A stretch of DNA of 64,000 nt from Panonychus citri. Its lineage: Eukaryota > Arthropoda > Arachnida > Trombidiformes > Tetranychidae. The notes beneath the pieces were generated by a model that was not told the DNA's origin, ran no database searches, and was given only the letters and a program-made list of their open reading frames with translations. Both the position numbers and the translations under genes were made by a program. Shown here one piece after another: positions 48,517 to 59,254 of the stretch (position 1 is the stretch's first letter; each line of letters opens with the position of its first letter). Where the stretch lies: contig NW_026515435.1 of the NCBI RefSeq assembly GCF_014898815.1, positions 17,371 through 81,370 of the forward strand, read 5' to 3'.

Positions 48517-49958
48517 CTAAATCTCTTTCTTATCTGACACTCTTCTGATGTTGCCATGTTTAGTGTCAAGTTTACGATTGAAGGCTGTATTACGGCGGAG
48601 ACAATTGGCACAGTTAACTTCCACGCTTATACATTCTGCCCTTCGTGTCCTTCGTAGCCACACTTGTAACATTTTGGTCTGTAGTTGTTTATCAAACAGT
48701 ATTTTGCGGTATAAAATCGCAGCATCTGAAACATTGAACAAGGTTTTTATTGGTTCGACAGTGTATCTCATCCATCCTAGTCCTACTTTGCCATTGTTTA
48801 TTAACATCCAATAGATCTCGTAAGGCAATTCGATAATGATGTGTTCTTTTGTGGTATTTTGATTGAGTATTGTTGTGTTGTTTATTGCGGATACGGATTC
48901 TCGTTCTAATTCTCATCTGTGTTAACTTCTCATTGCCAATTTTCTTAGTTCGCATTGTGTTTTGATGTTTTCCAATATCTCTTCGTTGCTGATGGTGTCT
49001 ACATGTTTTATTATGAGATTTGATTTCTTTATGGTTGTGCCTCTAGATTAGTGACTTTCTCGTTTATCATGTTCATTGTTCGGCTCGCTTCTTCTTTGTT
49101 GTTGAATTTCAGTACCATTCTGTTGTTGCTAATTTTCTTTGCCATTGATGGGTATATTCCAGTGCGTTGGATTGATCGCTTCCTTGACTGTTTGGTCAAT
49201 CGGTCGATCGATCGATTGATCTTTATGGTTCACTATCACTGCGAAATCGGTTTAATTGTTTCTTGTTTCATTTTGTGGTGTTAATTGCGCTATCTGAGCC
49301 CATGAATGAGCTTGGGTTTGGGTGACTTTTTCATTTATTTTTGCCATGTTTTCAACTAAAGCATCGATGGATTCTTTTGTGTTTTTTGCCATTTCAGTAA
49401 TTGCAAGAGGTATTGCTGTTGTTATAGCTGCTTGTACAGCTTCGGTCATGACTTCGGTTATGTTGGTTGCCGCTTTTGCCAGTTGTTCAGAATGTTTTTT
49501 CTCTGCTATATACTGTTCTGTTAGCCATTTGTTTTTCTCTGTTAGATGGTCATTGTTTTTTTGAGCTTCCAATATTGTGTATTTGTTTATTGCCATGCAG
49601 AGATGTTCAATGATGGACATTGCATTATCGATTGAATTGCTTATGCCATTTTGAGGTGTACTAATACTTTTGCAGTTCTACTGTCAAGATATGCTTTGAG
49701 CTGAGTGGTCACTTCGCAGATTTTCAATATAAGTATCGATGTTTTGTGTACTTATGTCGCCAATTCGTCTGAATGAGTGGGTTGCGTAGTCTATTTCATC
49801 CATGTATGTTGTCTTTTTCTGTTTTCTACGCCGGGAGGTTGATGGTTGATCGTTGAAGGTGTGAGCTCTAGTACTCTTTCGAATGTTGGTGTGTGATATT
49901 CAGCTGGATCTATCTCGGTATCGTCAGAATCAACAGTGTCTTCGGTGTTCTTTGACAT
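48517..49958 (-). CDS. Element B ORF1: Gag-like protein
   Basis: Starts MSKNTEDTVDSDDTE at 49958. The best intact part (49620-49252) is a long helical segment (NDHLTEKNKWLTEQYIAEKK; TNITEVMTEAVQAAI) ending HSWAQIAQLTPQN. After several frame shifts the sequence reads IIKHVDTISNEEILENIK (RRM-like), then ELPYEIYWMLINNGKVGLGW. Cys/His knuckles follow in shifting frames: CFRCCDF, KCYKCGYEGHEGQN and NCANCLRRN ... H. It ends at 48517. This is the normal ORF1 domain order. No ORF2 follows. The number of shifts means coding potential is inferred from conserved pieces. Confidence 0.65.
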
Positions 49959-50097
49959 TGGTTGAGTAGGGTAGATGAATGGTTGAGTTTATATGTTGAT
50001 ATGTTCGATCGAACGATGGATGGAAGGCAGAGTTGGATGAATTTGATGATTTTTGTTCAAATTGTTTATAGCGTTCTAGCGATCGATAGATAGAGGG

Positions 50098-50255
50098 AAC
50101 TCAAGGTCACCTTTGTTTGACTTTGATAGGTCAAAGACCTTCAAATTGCTGTTCGATCGATCGATTGATGGTAGAAACTCAAGGTCACCTTTGTTTAACT
50201 TTGATGGGTTAAAGTCCTTCAAATAGGGATGTTCGATCGATCGATGGATTGATGG
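50098..50255 (-). repeat. 78-bp tandem duplication in the 5' leader of element B
   Basis: AACTCAAGGTCACCTTTGTT begins two successive units about 78 bp apart. Each is followed by a TTTGATAGGTCAAAG-like segment and GTTCGATCGATCGATTGATGG. Tandem 5' repeats are common in LINE promoters; promoter function here is inference. Confidence 0.7.
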
Positions 50256-50632
50256 AAAATTGTCTGTGAGACCACGTTTTTCTTAATTAGTTAATTAATG
50301 AATTTTTAGCACTGGAAACACTTAATTAGGATGCACTGATGATGGTTAAAGATGAATTGCACATTTTTAAAGATGAATTATGGTGAAAAGATGGTGAAAA
50401 ATACAGTTTTTAGTTTGCCTATGGTAATGTTGCCATTGCCGAAAGGCAAAAGCCTTTTACGGTCAAAAAACGATGAAGATCACTTTTTTTGGTCACAAAA
50501 CTTATTCAATTGTTGTCTATGATGGTTTAAACATTGATTTAGCACAAAAAAAGAAATTAAATTGGTTAATTAATTAGTGAAAAGGTAAAGGAAGAGCTAA
50601 TTTTTACATGTTGCCCTGATGAACGATCGATC

Positions 50633-50703
50633 GATGAAGAAGAAGTTAGGTTAGAAGTTAGGTTAGGTTAGGTTAGGTTAGGTTAGGAAGAAGTTAGGTT
50701 AGG
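50633..50703 (+). repeat. Telomeric spacer B/C: TTAGG with AAG repeats
   Basis: GAAGAAGAAG, then TTAGG units (six in a row near 50658-50687), another AAGAAG and two TTAGG units, ending directly at the T-run of element C. Confidence 0.9.
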
Positions 50704-50761
50704 TTTTTTTTTTTTTTAAGTTGCATAAAACTCTTTATTGAAAGACTAGGCTGTAATGAAT

Positions 50762-50787
50762 ACAGGCGCGACAAGCTTGGCGCCTGT
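50762..50787 (-). other. 3'-terminal hairpin of element C
   Basis: ACAGGCGC and GCGCCTGT form a perfect 8-pair stem around a 10-base loop, about 45 bases from the poly(A), upstream of CAATAAAG. A second small stem (CTGTA/TACAG) overlaps at 50751-50765. Confidence 0.6.
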
Positions 50788-51573
50788 GCTGATAACTGAC
50801 CGCCTAGGCCTGTTAGCTTAGTCGCCGTGGCTGATAATCAAGCCGAGGCGCTTCGCTAATCAGGCGTCTAGGGGTTTACATAATTGTAAATATGTGTGAT
50901 GAATTGTGGGGTTATTCATACAATTAAAAGATTACGTGTCGTTGCACGTTTACAATAAAGGTCTATGTTTAAAAGGGTGTTTGTTCACATGCATTGGTTG
51001 TTTGTCAAGGCGGTTTGCCAAGGCGATTAAGTAATGACTTGTCGTCTTGGTATCTAATAAAATGCAACTTAATATGTACATTAAGATATTAGGCCCTTGG
51101 GCTATTTAAAACTGTTAGTGATATTTGGAGATTAAAAGAAATAAGATGAAAATAATAAAGTAAAAGTAAAATGACTGAAGATGACTGAAGATATTATTCG
51201 CCTTGGCAGTAGGAGCAGTTACCACCTTGGCGATTAACTTCTTCTTCGAGATAAAATTTATGATATTATGTAAAAAGGTATAAATAATTGCTGGGGAAAA
51301 ATTTTATTGGATGTGAGATAATCGGTACTAAATGTTTGTAATAGAAAAGTTGATAATTGATTGATTTTAGTAACCGCTTAGGCCAAGGCGCAGCGCCGGA
51401 GCTTTTCATGATCGTTCAAAGCGCTGGGGTAATAGTGAGGCAGTAAGACGATTTACAATTTGATTGGGATGAGGAAAGTAAATGATTTGATTTTAATGAT
51501 GTATGGGAAGAGATGGGATTTATTAATTCTATTTCTAGATGGAGAGCCAAGGCTACTCTTGCTTGGGTCATGT

Positions 51574-52328
51574 TTAATGTGAGGCAAGTTTGATGCATTT
51601 AACGGCTAAGGGTTTTGGCTTTATCCTCTCATTCTTTGGTTTGATCAAAGAGCCTGGTTGGTGTGAGCTTCTTCCGAGCTTGGCGAGTGTTTGACTCGGC
51701 GGATCAAGTTCGACTGAGGTTGCTTCTGCGTGTCTATTGACTACTGATAGAAGCTTCTCGACTGCTTTAAGTTCGACTTTAGGCTTCGTGAATTCAGCTA
51801 TTTCCTGTGCCATAGAGCATAATTCAGCAAGGGTTTTAATGTCTGTTGAAGGTGACCTTTTGGCCTTGGCAGCTTCGACCAGTATGACGTCCACAAGGTT
51901 GTTTGTAGCGATAACGAGTTGATTACTAAGGTTAATGAAGACGTCGAGAGTATGAATACCTAATGCCACGTCGGGCGAGTCTTCCACGGCAGACGATTGG
52001 GTAGCAACATCTTGCTTGGATTTGCTGGCCACTTCTTTCCTAATTGAAGCGTTTATCTCTTTGATATCGTCATCGAGCTCTGCTAAGATTGACTTGGCGA
52101 ACTTTCTGATATCAGACTCAGTCTTTGCGGGCAGGGCTCCATCACTAATAGCGTCGGGTTGAATTTCTTCCTCTGATTCTACTAATTTTTCTGGTTTACC
52201 AGCTTCAGGATTATCAGCTTTCAGACATATAAGGGCTTTGGCTGCATGAAGAACACTGGGGTCCTCGGAGGAGGGTGACTTGGTGGTGATTTGAGCTCAC
52301 GTAGTAGTTCTGAATTGGTTCTACTCAT
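51574..52328 (-). CDS. Element C 3' ORF: unrecognised protein downstream of ORF2
   Basis: Starts ATG-AGT-AGA at 52328. With one or two base shifts it reads LHAAKALICLKADNPEAGKP, EKLVESEEEIQPD, ESDIRKFAKSILAELDDDIK and EINASIRKEVASKSKQD. It joins the intact frame 52032-51574, which is helical (LDVFINLSNQLVIATNNLVD; IKTLAELCSMAQEIAEF) and ends in a Lys/Pro-rich tail. Total about 250 codons. It has no zinc knuckle and no recognised domain. Position and size match the last ORF of elements A and D. Confidence 0.6.
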
Positions 52329-52753
52329 TTTACAATTTTAGAAAATTAATTTTATAGTAACTCTAATTTAGACAAGGTGAGGAGTAGAGTAAGAAATGAA
52401 TGGAAACAGCTGCGATTTGCAGCGGAGTGAAGGTGTTACGCGCATGATCATTTGAGCTCATGTTCGCCAACCTTACGACTAGGTTAAAGTGACCGATTAC
52501 CCCACTTACCAATTTACAATGTTGTTATAAGGTGAGGAGTGACCAGTCATTGGCTTGTGTTTAAGCGATTTGTGTTTTATTGCTTAATCAAATTACTAAA
52601 ATTGGATTGCTAAGGCGCTTAGGCTTCATGTTTCAGTCAGGTATCTGTGGTTTATTTCCAAGGCTCAAATTGAGCCAAGGCAGAGAAAATAGGGTACAGG
52701 TGATTAGGAATCGAGATTTTATTTGGTAGGATGAGGTAGCTGAAAACACATTT

Positions 52754-54498
52754 CTATTTGGATTTATTCTCGGATCTATCTAAACAGGCACCGTAACCGG
52801 TTCCATCATCTGTTTTGCTACCGTCCGTGTAGCAGTAGATTGTGTCTTGGTCAGTTGTATCTAAGAGATGCTGTTGATTAGCTCTAATCAGGCCTCCGAT
52901 GTTAATTTTGATGTTCTCGCTGCTCTTAGATAACTGCTTGCTAACTCTTTGCTCAATTGCTCTGTCGCCTGGGATGTCTATCTGCGCCAAGTCGCCACGG
53001 TAGGTTATCCACTCTAAGTGTTGTCTTTCCATGGTCATGAGGAGAGGTGAGACGTCGCAGGTGATACAAAGGGATGCATATGGAGTTGTTCGGTATGCAC
53101 CAGTGATGAATAGCAGAAGTCGCCTGTGAAGGCTTGTGAGAGTGTTCTTCTCTTTGACTCTGAGGTGTTTGAAGTATAACTCTGACCCATATGTTATTTT
53201 GGGGATCATAACACAGTCATGGATTAATTTGAGCAAAGACAGTCTTGGCCTTGGCCATCCAAGGGAAGCCTTGGAAGCGAAGACAAGCTTCGTGATCTTT
53301 CCGCTTATATTGTTGACGTGCTTTTCCCAATTCAGTTTATCATCAATAGTTAGACCAAGAATCTTAATGGAGTTGACAAAGTCGAGTTCCTGGTTGTCAA
53401 GCTTGACAGTTGGTCGTTGTATCTGTTTCTGTCTGCCTGGAATCCACAGACATTTCGTTTTATTGATAGAAAAGCTAAGTGAAAATTTACGAGACCAGTC
53501 GTGTATTCTTTGTAACTCGGCTGCCAAGGCGTTCAGATCCGACTGGTACGTTGATCTGCTTATCCCTGCCACAAGCGTAATATCATCGGCATATGCAGTA
53601 ACTGATATTGCAGAGTCCGGAACCTGTATTAAGTACTCATTCAGAATGATGTTCCATAACGTTGGTCCTAGGCATGAGCCTTGAACTGTACCCCGACTGT
53701 TTTTAATTGTTGCGCTAGTGTTGCCAAAGATGAGTTCGGTGTGTCTATCTGTTAAATATGACCCGAGAAGCTTAGTGAATTCAGCTGGACACTTCCTCAA
53801 TTTCACTTTGAGTATATCAGACCATCCCACGTTATCAAAGGCGCCTTGAATGTCGAAGGAGACTGAGGTTTGCTTTTCTGTTCGATGTTTGACTGAAACT
53901 CTTGCAGTATGGTCGCCAGGGCATCTTTCGTCGATTTACTTCTTTGTAAAGCCAAATTGTCTGGGTGACATGATCTCTGTGCCAATCATCCAGCTTGATT
54001 AGAACCAGTTTTCCAAAACTTTGCCAAGCTGTGGTAGAAGTCCTATCGGTCTACATGACTTGGCGACGCGGCGTCAACCCCAGCCTTGGGTATCAGGACT
54101 GTGATGGAGTGTTTAAAGCTTTTCGGGAATATGACATTTTAAGGCAGGCGTTGTAGAAGTTATAGTCTCAAGCGACTGACTAGGTATTTGATAATCTCTA
54201 TTGTTAGCCCGTCTTTACCAGGTGCTTTCCTCGAGCCGAAGGTACTGATCGAGTGCCTTAGCTCATGAACTGTAAAGGAGGTAGCGTACATGTTGGGAGA
54301 ATTAGTTGACGCCAAGGTGACACCACTTGACTCGGTCAACTCGGAGTCCTCGTTGTTACTTGTACCAAAAAAGTATTTGACGAAGAAGTCTGCTAGGTTC
54401 TGATCACCTGTAATGATCCTATTCTCGTGTTCAATAAGTTTTGTTGTGGGTCTTGATCTTGATTTAATGATTGTAGTAGGACTCACGCCGAGTCACCG
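52754..54498 (-). pseudogene. Element C ORF2 fragment: reverse transcriptase
   Basis: Begins within the linker before the RT domain (FGSRKAPGKDGLTIEIIKYL at about 54200). The segment 53985-53803 has the SKSTKDALATIL part. The intact 358-codon stretch 53830-52754 has GTVQGSCLGPTLWN (motif B), VTAYADDITLVAG (motif C), the thumb region and the start of RNase H (YCYTDGSK ... GTGYGA). The frame then stops, and the remaining RNase H and the C-terminal Cys/His motif are absent. Endonuclease is missing. Its RT is clearly related to that of element A but not identical. Confidence 0.85.
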
Positions 54499-54504
54499 GT
54501 TAGG
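54499..54504 (+). repeat. Minimal telomeric junction C/D (GGTTAGG)
   Basis: Only GGTTAGG separates the truncated end of element C from the T-run of element D (54505-54520). It is the shortest junction in the array, showing that one repeat unit is retained. Confidence 0.75.
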
Positions 54505-54531
54505 TTTTTTTTTTTTTTTTCAAATAGTTCC

Positions 54532-54547
54532 AGTGTCCGAAGACACC
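54532..54547 (-). other. 3'-terminal hairpin of element D (UUCG tetraloop)
   Basis: In the sense strand GGUGUC-UUCG-GACACU forms a 6-pair stem capped by the very stable C(UUCG)G loop, 12 bases from the poly(A) and downstream of GAAATAAACC. It lies even closer to the tail than the hairpins of A and C. Confidence 0.65.
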
Positions 54548-54928
54548 TTCACGGTTTATTTCGATATATCATCTTTTCCCTATCTGGAAAAGTTTTTTGA
54601 ACTGCGTACATTGATTTTTGTTTAATTTGTGAATTTTGAAGGAGGAAGATATGAATATTTTGAGGTGCGGATTGGATGGAGGGGCGAAGGTGGATAACAT
54701 AGTGAGGTTCGGAATTTGATTTGTGGAGCAACAGTTCAGTTTGAGCCGAAGCTTGATTAGTTAAATAGCAGACGGGGAATACGGAGATGATTACAATTGT
54801 TGGGGTTCGGATCGAAATGATACAATATTTGATTCGAGACGAGGCTCGATTGCTCATAAAATAAAACATAAGGCATAAAGATACAAATTTCATGAACATA
54901 TAGATAAATTTGATATCCGAGGTACGGT

Positions 54929-55651
54929 TCAGTCCTTTGACTTCTTGCTTCGTTTCCCTTTCGGTGAATTAACCTCGGTGGATTGGTCTTCGTCTTCGGT
55001 TGGGGCGGTATCGAGGCTTGGAGGACTCGGAATCACGTTTCTATCTTTATTTTCCTTTTCTTTTTCTTCTCTTTCTTTCCGCTGGTTTCAGGTGACGTCT
55101 CTTGTGCTTCGGAAGGGTCGGAGTTGGTGTCTTGTAAATCATTGTCCAAGCTGGCCCTTAAGGTTTTTGCCTTTGCTTTTTGTACTTCGAGGGTTAACTG
55201 CATAAGTCGTTGGTAAATGTCTCTATTCACCTTTCTCGTTATAACCTTTACACCTTCTGTCTGTGAGGGATGCATTATCTCAGCATGAGCAGATACATCC
55301 TCAGGAGAGGGTGAGTATATCGAAGCAAAGGTTGCACCAATTTATGTCGAATTTCTTCGTACGAGAAACAGCAAGTTGCTCCAATGTTTGACGAATGGAT
55401 TCGTGACCATCTGTACCAGTTACAAGCACTTTTTCAATATCAGTCACTTTATCCTTGATTTCCGAAACTTGAGTTACGATGGACCTTTTCAATTGTGCCA
55501 GTTCCAAGGTAAGCTCCTTAACTTGGCGATGAGTGTCGTGTAAGGATAAGTTCAGTTCAACCATGGCAGTTTCCGATGCAGAATATGTGCGTGAGACCGG
55601 AGTTGACGTCTTTGGTTTACTTGTTGAAGGCTTGCACATTTGTTTGGACAT
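54929..55651 (-). CDS. Element D ORF5: coiled-coil protein with basic tail
   Basis: Starts MSKQMCKPSTSKPK at 55651. It continues with a coiled coil (ELNLSLHDTHRQVKELTLEL; VSEIKDKVTDIEKVL), then after a shift VITRKVNRDIYQRLMQLTLE and KAKAKTLRASLDNDL. A Lys cluster (KKEKKKKRKIKIE) follows. A further shift leads to an acidic segment and the basic end KGKRSKKSKD-stop at 54929. About 240 codons. The basic clusters suggest nuclear entry or nucleic-acid binding (inference). The family is unknown. Confidence 0.55.
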
Positions 55652-56055
55652 GGTTAAAAAATAGTGGAGAATTATACAGGTTAAAAGGTTAAAAAGAGGG
55701 TTATTTCACAATAGGTTGTATAATTAAAAGCGGACTTCGGAAGGGAATTGTTGGTCGGTTCGGAAATAATTGTTGCTGCGGTTGAGTGTGGTGAAAGGTG
55801 AAGTTACAATAATTTGATGATAAAATAGTACAGTGAATGGATTGAAAAGGATTCGATTTGATTTATAAAACAGTTTTATAACGAACTTCGGGTGAGTTGA
55901 GGAAATGTATGAGTTCAAAGAACTGGCTGGAGGATTGAAGTTAAAAGATAAATATGTTGTTGTTACTATGAGAGACAAGATGAAAGTGACGATCAATTTT
56001 GTTGATGTCGAAAAGAGTTGAATCAAGTGGCGCCACCTTCAAATGTAAAAGATGT

Positions 56056-56533
56056 TTACAGTGGATCGAGAAGTTTCTTTATCTTGGCAACTCGTTTTAC
56101 GACTTTTGTTAATTTTTCATCAAGGGCTTCCATTCTTGCACACACTTCGGTGTATTGCCTATCACGATTTTTGATCTTTCGACGAACTGTTTTTAAGTAG
56201 GCACGCATGGTTTTGTACTTTAAGTGCTTCCCAATTAGTTTGAGTCTGCCCTCCTTATTTGGAATGTTTTTCAATTTTCTTTGATATCAAGTTCTTCAGA
56301 TTCGCTGGGTAGTTTATTTAGAACACTTTCCAGATTCACTTTATCGATTATTTGCTCTATTTGAGATGAATTCAAAGAAGATAATCTTTACCATCGTTGC
56401 ACAAACTGATCATCCATGAACTCTAGTAGAATTCGTTTGGATAGTTCAGTCGAACAGTGGTGAAAGGCAATTCAGATTCACTGTCACTTGATGGTAAAGG
56501 TGTTGGTGATTGAATCGATTCGATTGGTTCCAT
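56056..56533 (-). CDS. Element D ORF4: small basic coiled-coil protein
   Basis: Starts MEPIESIQSPTPLPSSDSES at 56533. With two or three base shifts it reads FMDDQFVQRW, then QIIDKVNLESVLNKLPSESE. It ends in the intact frame 56274-56056 with GRLKLIGKHLKYKTMRAYL, a highly basic helix (KTVRRKIKNRDRQ) and KLTKVVKRVAKIKKLLDPL. About 160 codons. No recognised domain. It might be joined to ORF3 in an ancestral frame, but a clear stop and about 0.3 kb separate them. Confidence 0.5.
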
Positions 56534-56872
56534 TTGTTAATTTGACGTATGGTAAGATGATAACTATTTGCACAAGTTTAATAGAGAGTACGAAGCTCGA
56601 ATGATGAATGAGGTGATGTTGAGGTGAGTTTTGTGACGATTGAATGGTATCCGTAATGATAATACGAGGTTCGTAACTAATCGGATAGGTGCGTAATGAT
56701 GAACAGGTGCGTAATGGTAAGGAATGTACAATGATGAGGTTCGGAGACAATTTTGTAAGGATTTGAGGTTCAGAACTTTATTTTGATTTTGCTTAATGTT
56801 CACTGTTTGAGAAAATAAGGACAAATGATATGATGGGGTGGTTTGTCTAAGCAAGTGGCTCTTTACGTTATT

Positions 56873-58503
56873 TTATTGGTCTTCTTCTGGCTCGTATTCG
56901 TCTCCTGATGAGAATTCAGACGAAGATTCTGATAGATTTACTTCGTCACTTATTCCTGGAATACCGGCAATGGTGTTTTTAAGATCAGCTATTCCCTTTT
57001 CTACGGCCGAGAGTCTTTGCGTGTGGTTTTTAGCTTGCTTCAAGGCGTATTTACGAAAGCATTTGAGGCCAGCTTTACCTCGACCTTTCCACCAAGAGTC
57101 TGCTTTGGTTGCGACGTTCTTTCGACAGCTAATGGCTTAGCTTTGACTTGCATGGACGCTTCATCCGATGGATGCTTTTCTTTAGTAGTCACAACTGTTG
57201 ACTTGTCACCTAGGTCACTTGTAGACTTCTCGATTGTTGTTGTTGCTGTTTGTGGTGGTTTATCACTTATAGCTGAAGGTTCTACTGTAACCGTTGAGAA
57301 ACTAGTGTCAGAAGGACTTTCCGAAGCAGATGGTGCGGTTGACAAATTGACTTCGGAGGTTCGTCTTGAAATGAGACTACGGCTTCGGCTTCGAGTAAAT
57401 CAGAAGTCGCTTTTGGCACTTCGGATTCGGAAGCTTCGGTCACTTTTGCTGCTTTGTTCGTTTTCCGAGGCTCGTATGAACACTCAGCTTCGTTTTCGGA
57501 CGAAGAGCTGTCAGATACAAACTCTCTACTCGTTTCTTTTCGGTTAACCTTTTTCGTGGTGATTTCGCCTGTTTATTACGATTTTCCATCTGATCTCGCC
57601 AATTCTTAGATCGGTTTTCTAGTTCTTCGGGCGTTAGGTCAACCCAGATATCATTAGCTTCTTTTGCGTCCGGATGGTAAGATTGCCTATGTTTATGCAT
57701 ACTTCTAGCTTTGTTGTCCTCGAGGTAGAAACATTTTCTTTCCAAACAGATTTTATATCGACTTAGTGGTGGTTTTGGAGCAGGCCCATGAGAACCACCT
57801 GGAAGTAGTCGATGAAGCACGATTTTATAACCTTTCTCAGGTAGAAAACCTGACCTGTACTTTTCCGGAAGTTGATTGAACTTGTTCTTCGGAAAAGGCC
57901 CCATTTCTCGATGTGAATGTCTCCTGGCTTGGTTTCTATCTCCCTTTCGCTTGTTGAACTCTCTGAGTCGACTGCCTTTTTCTTATTCACACCAGATGAT
58001 TGTTTATTTTCAATTTTTCGATCTCTTTGGCTTGTTTATCTATGAGTTGATTTAGCTTATGAAGGTGATTACTTAAGAAATCGGGTGCTTTCTTGATGAG
58101 CTTGTTATTTATTTCTCGAAGGTCTTGCTTCTGTGTGTTTTCAAGGTACTTCTCAACAGATGAAAGCGAGTCCTTCGATTTCTTGCTGTGTCCCTGGTTG
58201 AGGTATCTCCTTTTCTTTCCTAGCTTCATCACCTGAGGTTGAGCACAGAACTTCAGGTTCGCTCGTGCCTTGAGATTTTGTACAAGGTGACTCTTCTCTA
58301 GTGCCAAGCAGAGATTTCAGCTTGAGCTCCATTGATTCTTCGTATTTCTTCATACGCTGCTCCATTATCTCTTCCATCTTTTTGAGAGTCTCCATTTCTT
58401 TAACTTTTTCACGACACTTTTTGCACTTATTACACCTACAATTTGATTCTGTTGTGTTGATATGGTCTGAGATGAACTGTTCGTAAGTTTTGGTTATTGA
58501 CAT
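56873..58503 (-). CDS. Element D ORF3: zinc-finger-like, coiled-coil protein
   Basis: About 540 codons allowing several one-base shifts. It starts MSITKTYEQFISDHINTTES and has a cysteine cluster CRCNKCKKC near residue 22, followed by a coiled coil (KVKEMETLKKMEEIMEQRM). A second helical region (SSVEKYLENTQKQDL; LHKLNQLIDKQAKEIEKLK) follows. Next comes a globular part with a C2H2-like pattern, C-x4-C-x11-H-x6-H (ICLERKCFYLED ... MHKHRQSYH), then a Ser/Thr-rich linker. A last coil (NHTQRLSAVEKGIADLK) and an acidic tail (SSSEFSSGDEYEPEEDQ-stop at 56873) end it. No family is recognised. Size and position match ORF3 of element A. Confidence 0.6.
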
Positions 58504-59254
58504 AGATGAATTTATGCACTGTTGATTATTGATGAAGTATTAAGGTGAGATGTAGAACAGGAAGAACTTTGGAAGCACTTGGGTTAGAAGTAAAAGATCT
58601 AAGATGTGATTTAAGATGGACGAACGATTAGCACAATCACTGAGGTTTCACTAAAATATATGTCCGAACTGCGGTAGAATGGTTTGTACGAGGTTCGTAT
58701 TTGTACGACGAATAGTAGGATGAGGTGCGAATATGATTTATACACGAGGTTAGTAATGATACGAGGTTCGTATTTGTACGATGAGTAAGATGAGGTGAGA
58801 ATATGATTTTAACACGAGGTTAGTAATGATACGAGGTTCGTACGCAGAAGAGATGGTTCGGTGAGTTCGGAAACGTTTTTGATGTTGACTTGAGGAGATC
58901 AGATTGACAACTGAACCTATTCGTGTGTGTGAGTAGGTGAAGACGATGATAGCGCCATCTGATGGAGAGCTGCGGTGGGACGAAGTGCGGGAGGTTCGTA
59001 TCACGAAATGAATGAAATATTTAAAGTTGCTGAGATTTCCGATGCTTGAGCTTCGTAACTATACGCACGATATTTTGCTGAGTTACGAGGTTCGTAAGAT
59101 TGTATACGATAAGGTTAGGTGATCACTTGGTAAAAGCACTATTTACACTGAGCTTTCAATGGAAACTGGAAGTTCGTATGCTTCGGATGTGAGATGTGGT
59201 TTAAATACAACTGTATGTGATTTATATACAATCAAATGATGATATGGTGTTGCT

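Larger units (their letters stand above)
47227..50632 (-). mobile_element. Element B: Gag-only telomere-associated retrotransposon
   Basis: Bounded by a T-run at 47227-47238 next to TTAGG and, on the right, by AAG/TTAGG repeats. In the sense direction it has a 5' leader of about 670 bp with a 78-bp tandem repeat, one Gag-like ORF with Cys/His knuckles, then 1.2 kb of noncoding sequence full of CCATCCATCGATAGATCGA-type repeats, AATAAA and poly(A). No endonuclease or reverse transcriptase sequence is present on either strand. The plan resembles Drosophila HeT-A: telomeric, Gag only, repeat-rich 3' region. It could instead be an internally deleted copy of an autonomous element. Confidence 0.7.
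50704..54498 (-). mobile_element. Element C: 5'-truncated telomere-associated retrotransposon
   Basis: A T-run at 50704-50717 marks the poly(A). The sense 5' end is cut inside ORF2, just upstream of the RT domain, at 54498, where it meets GGTTAGG. It contains the RT domain, the beginning of RNase H, one downstream ORF and a 0.85-kb 3' region. The loss of endonuclease and ORF1 is the usual result of incomplete reverse transcription. RNase H is also cut short at 52754, so an internal deletion is likely. Confidence 0.8.

Noticed and set aside
53136..53684. Plus-strand 182-codon frame across element C
   Set aside because: It lies exactly opposite the reverse transcriptase motifs YADD and GTVQGSCLGP on the minus strand, so it is a shadow.
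57017..57547. Plus-strand 176-codon frame opposite element D ORF3
   Set aside because: Antisense shadow: the minus strand carries a coiled-coil/Ser-Thr-rich frame continuous with its neighbours, and the plus frame has no recognisable motif.
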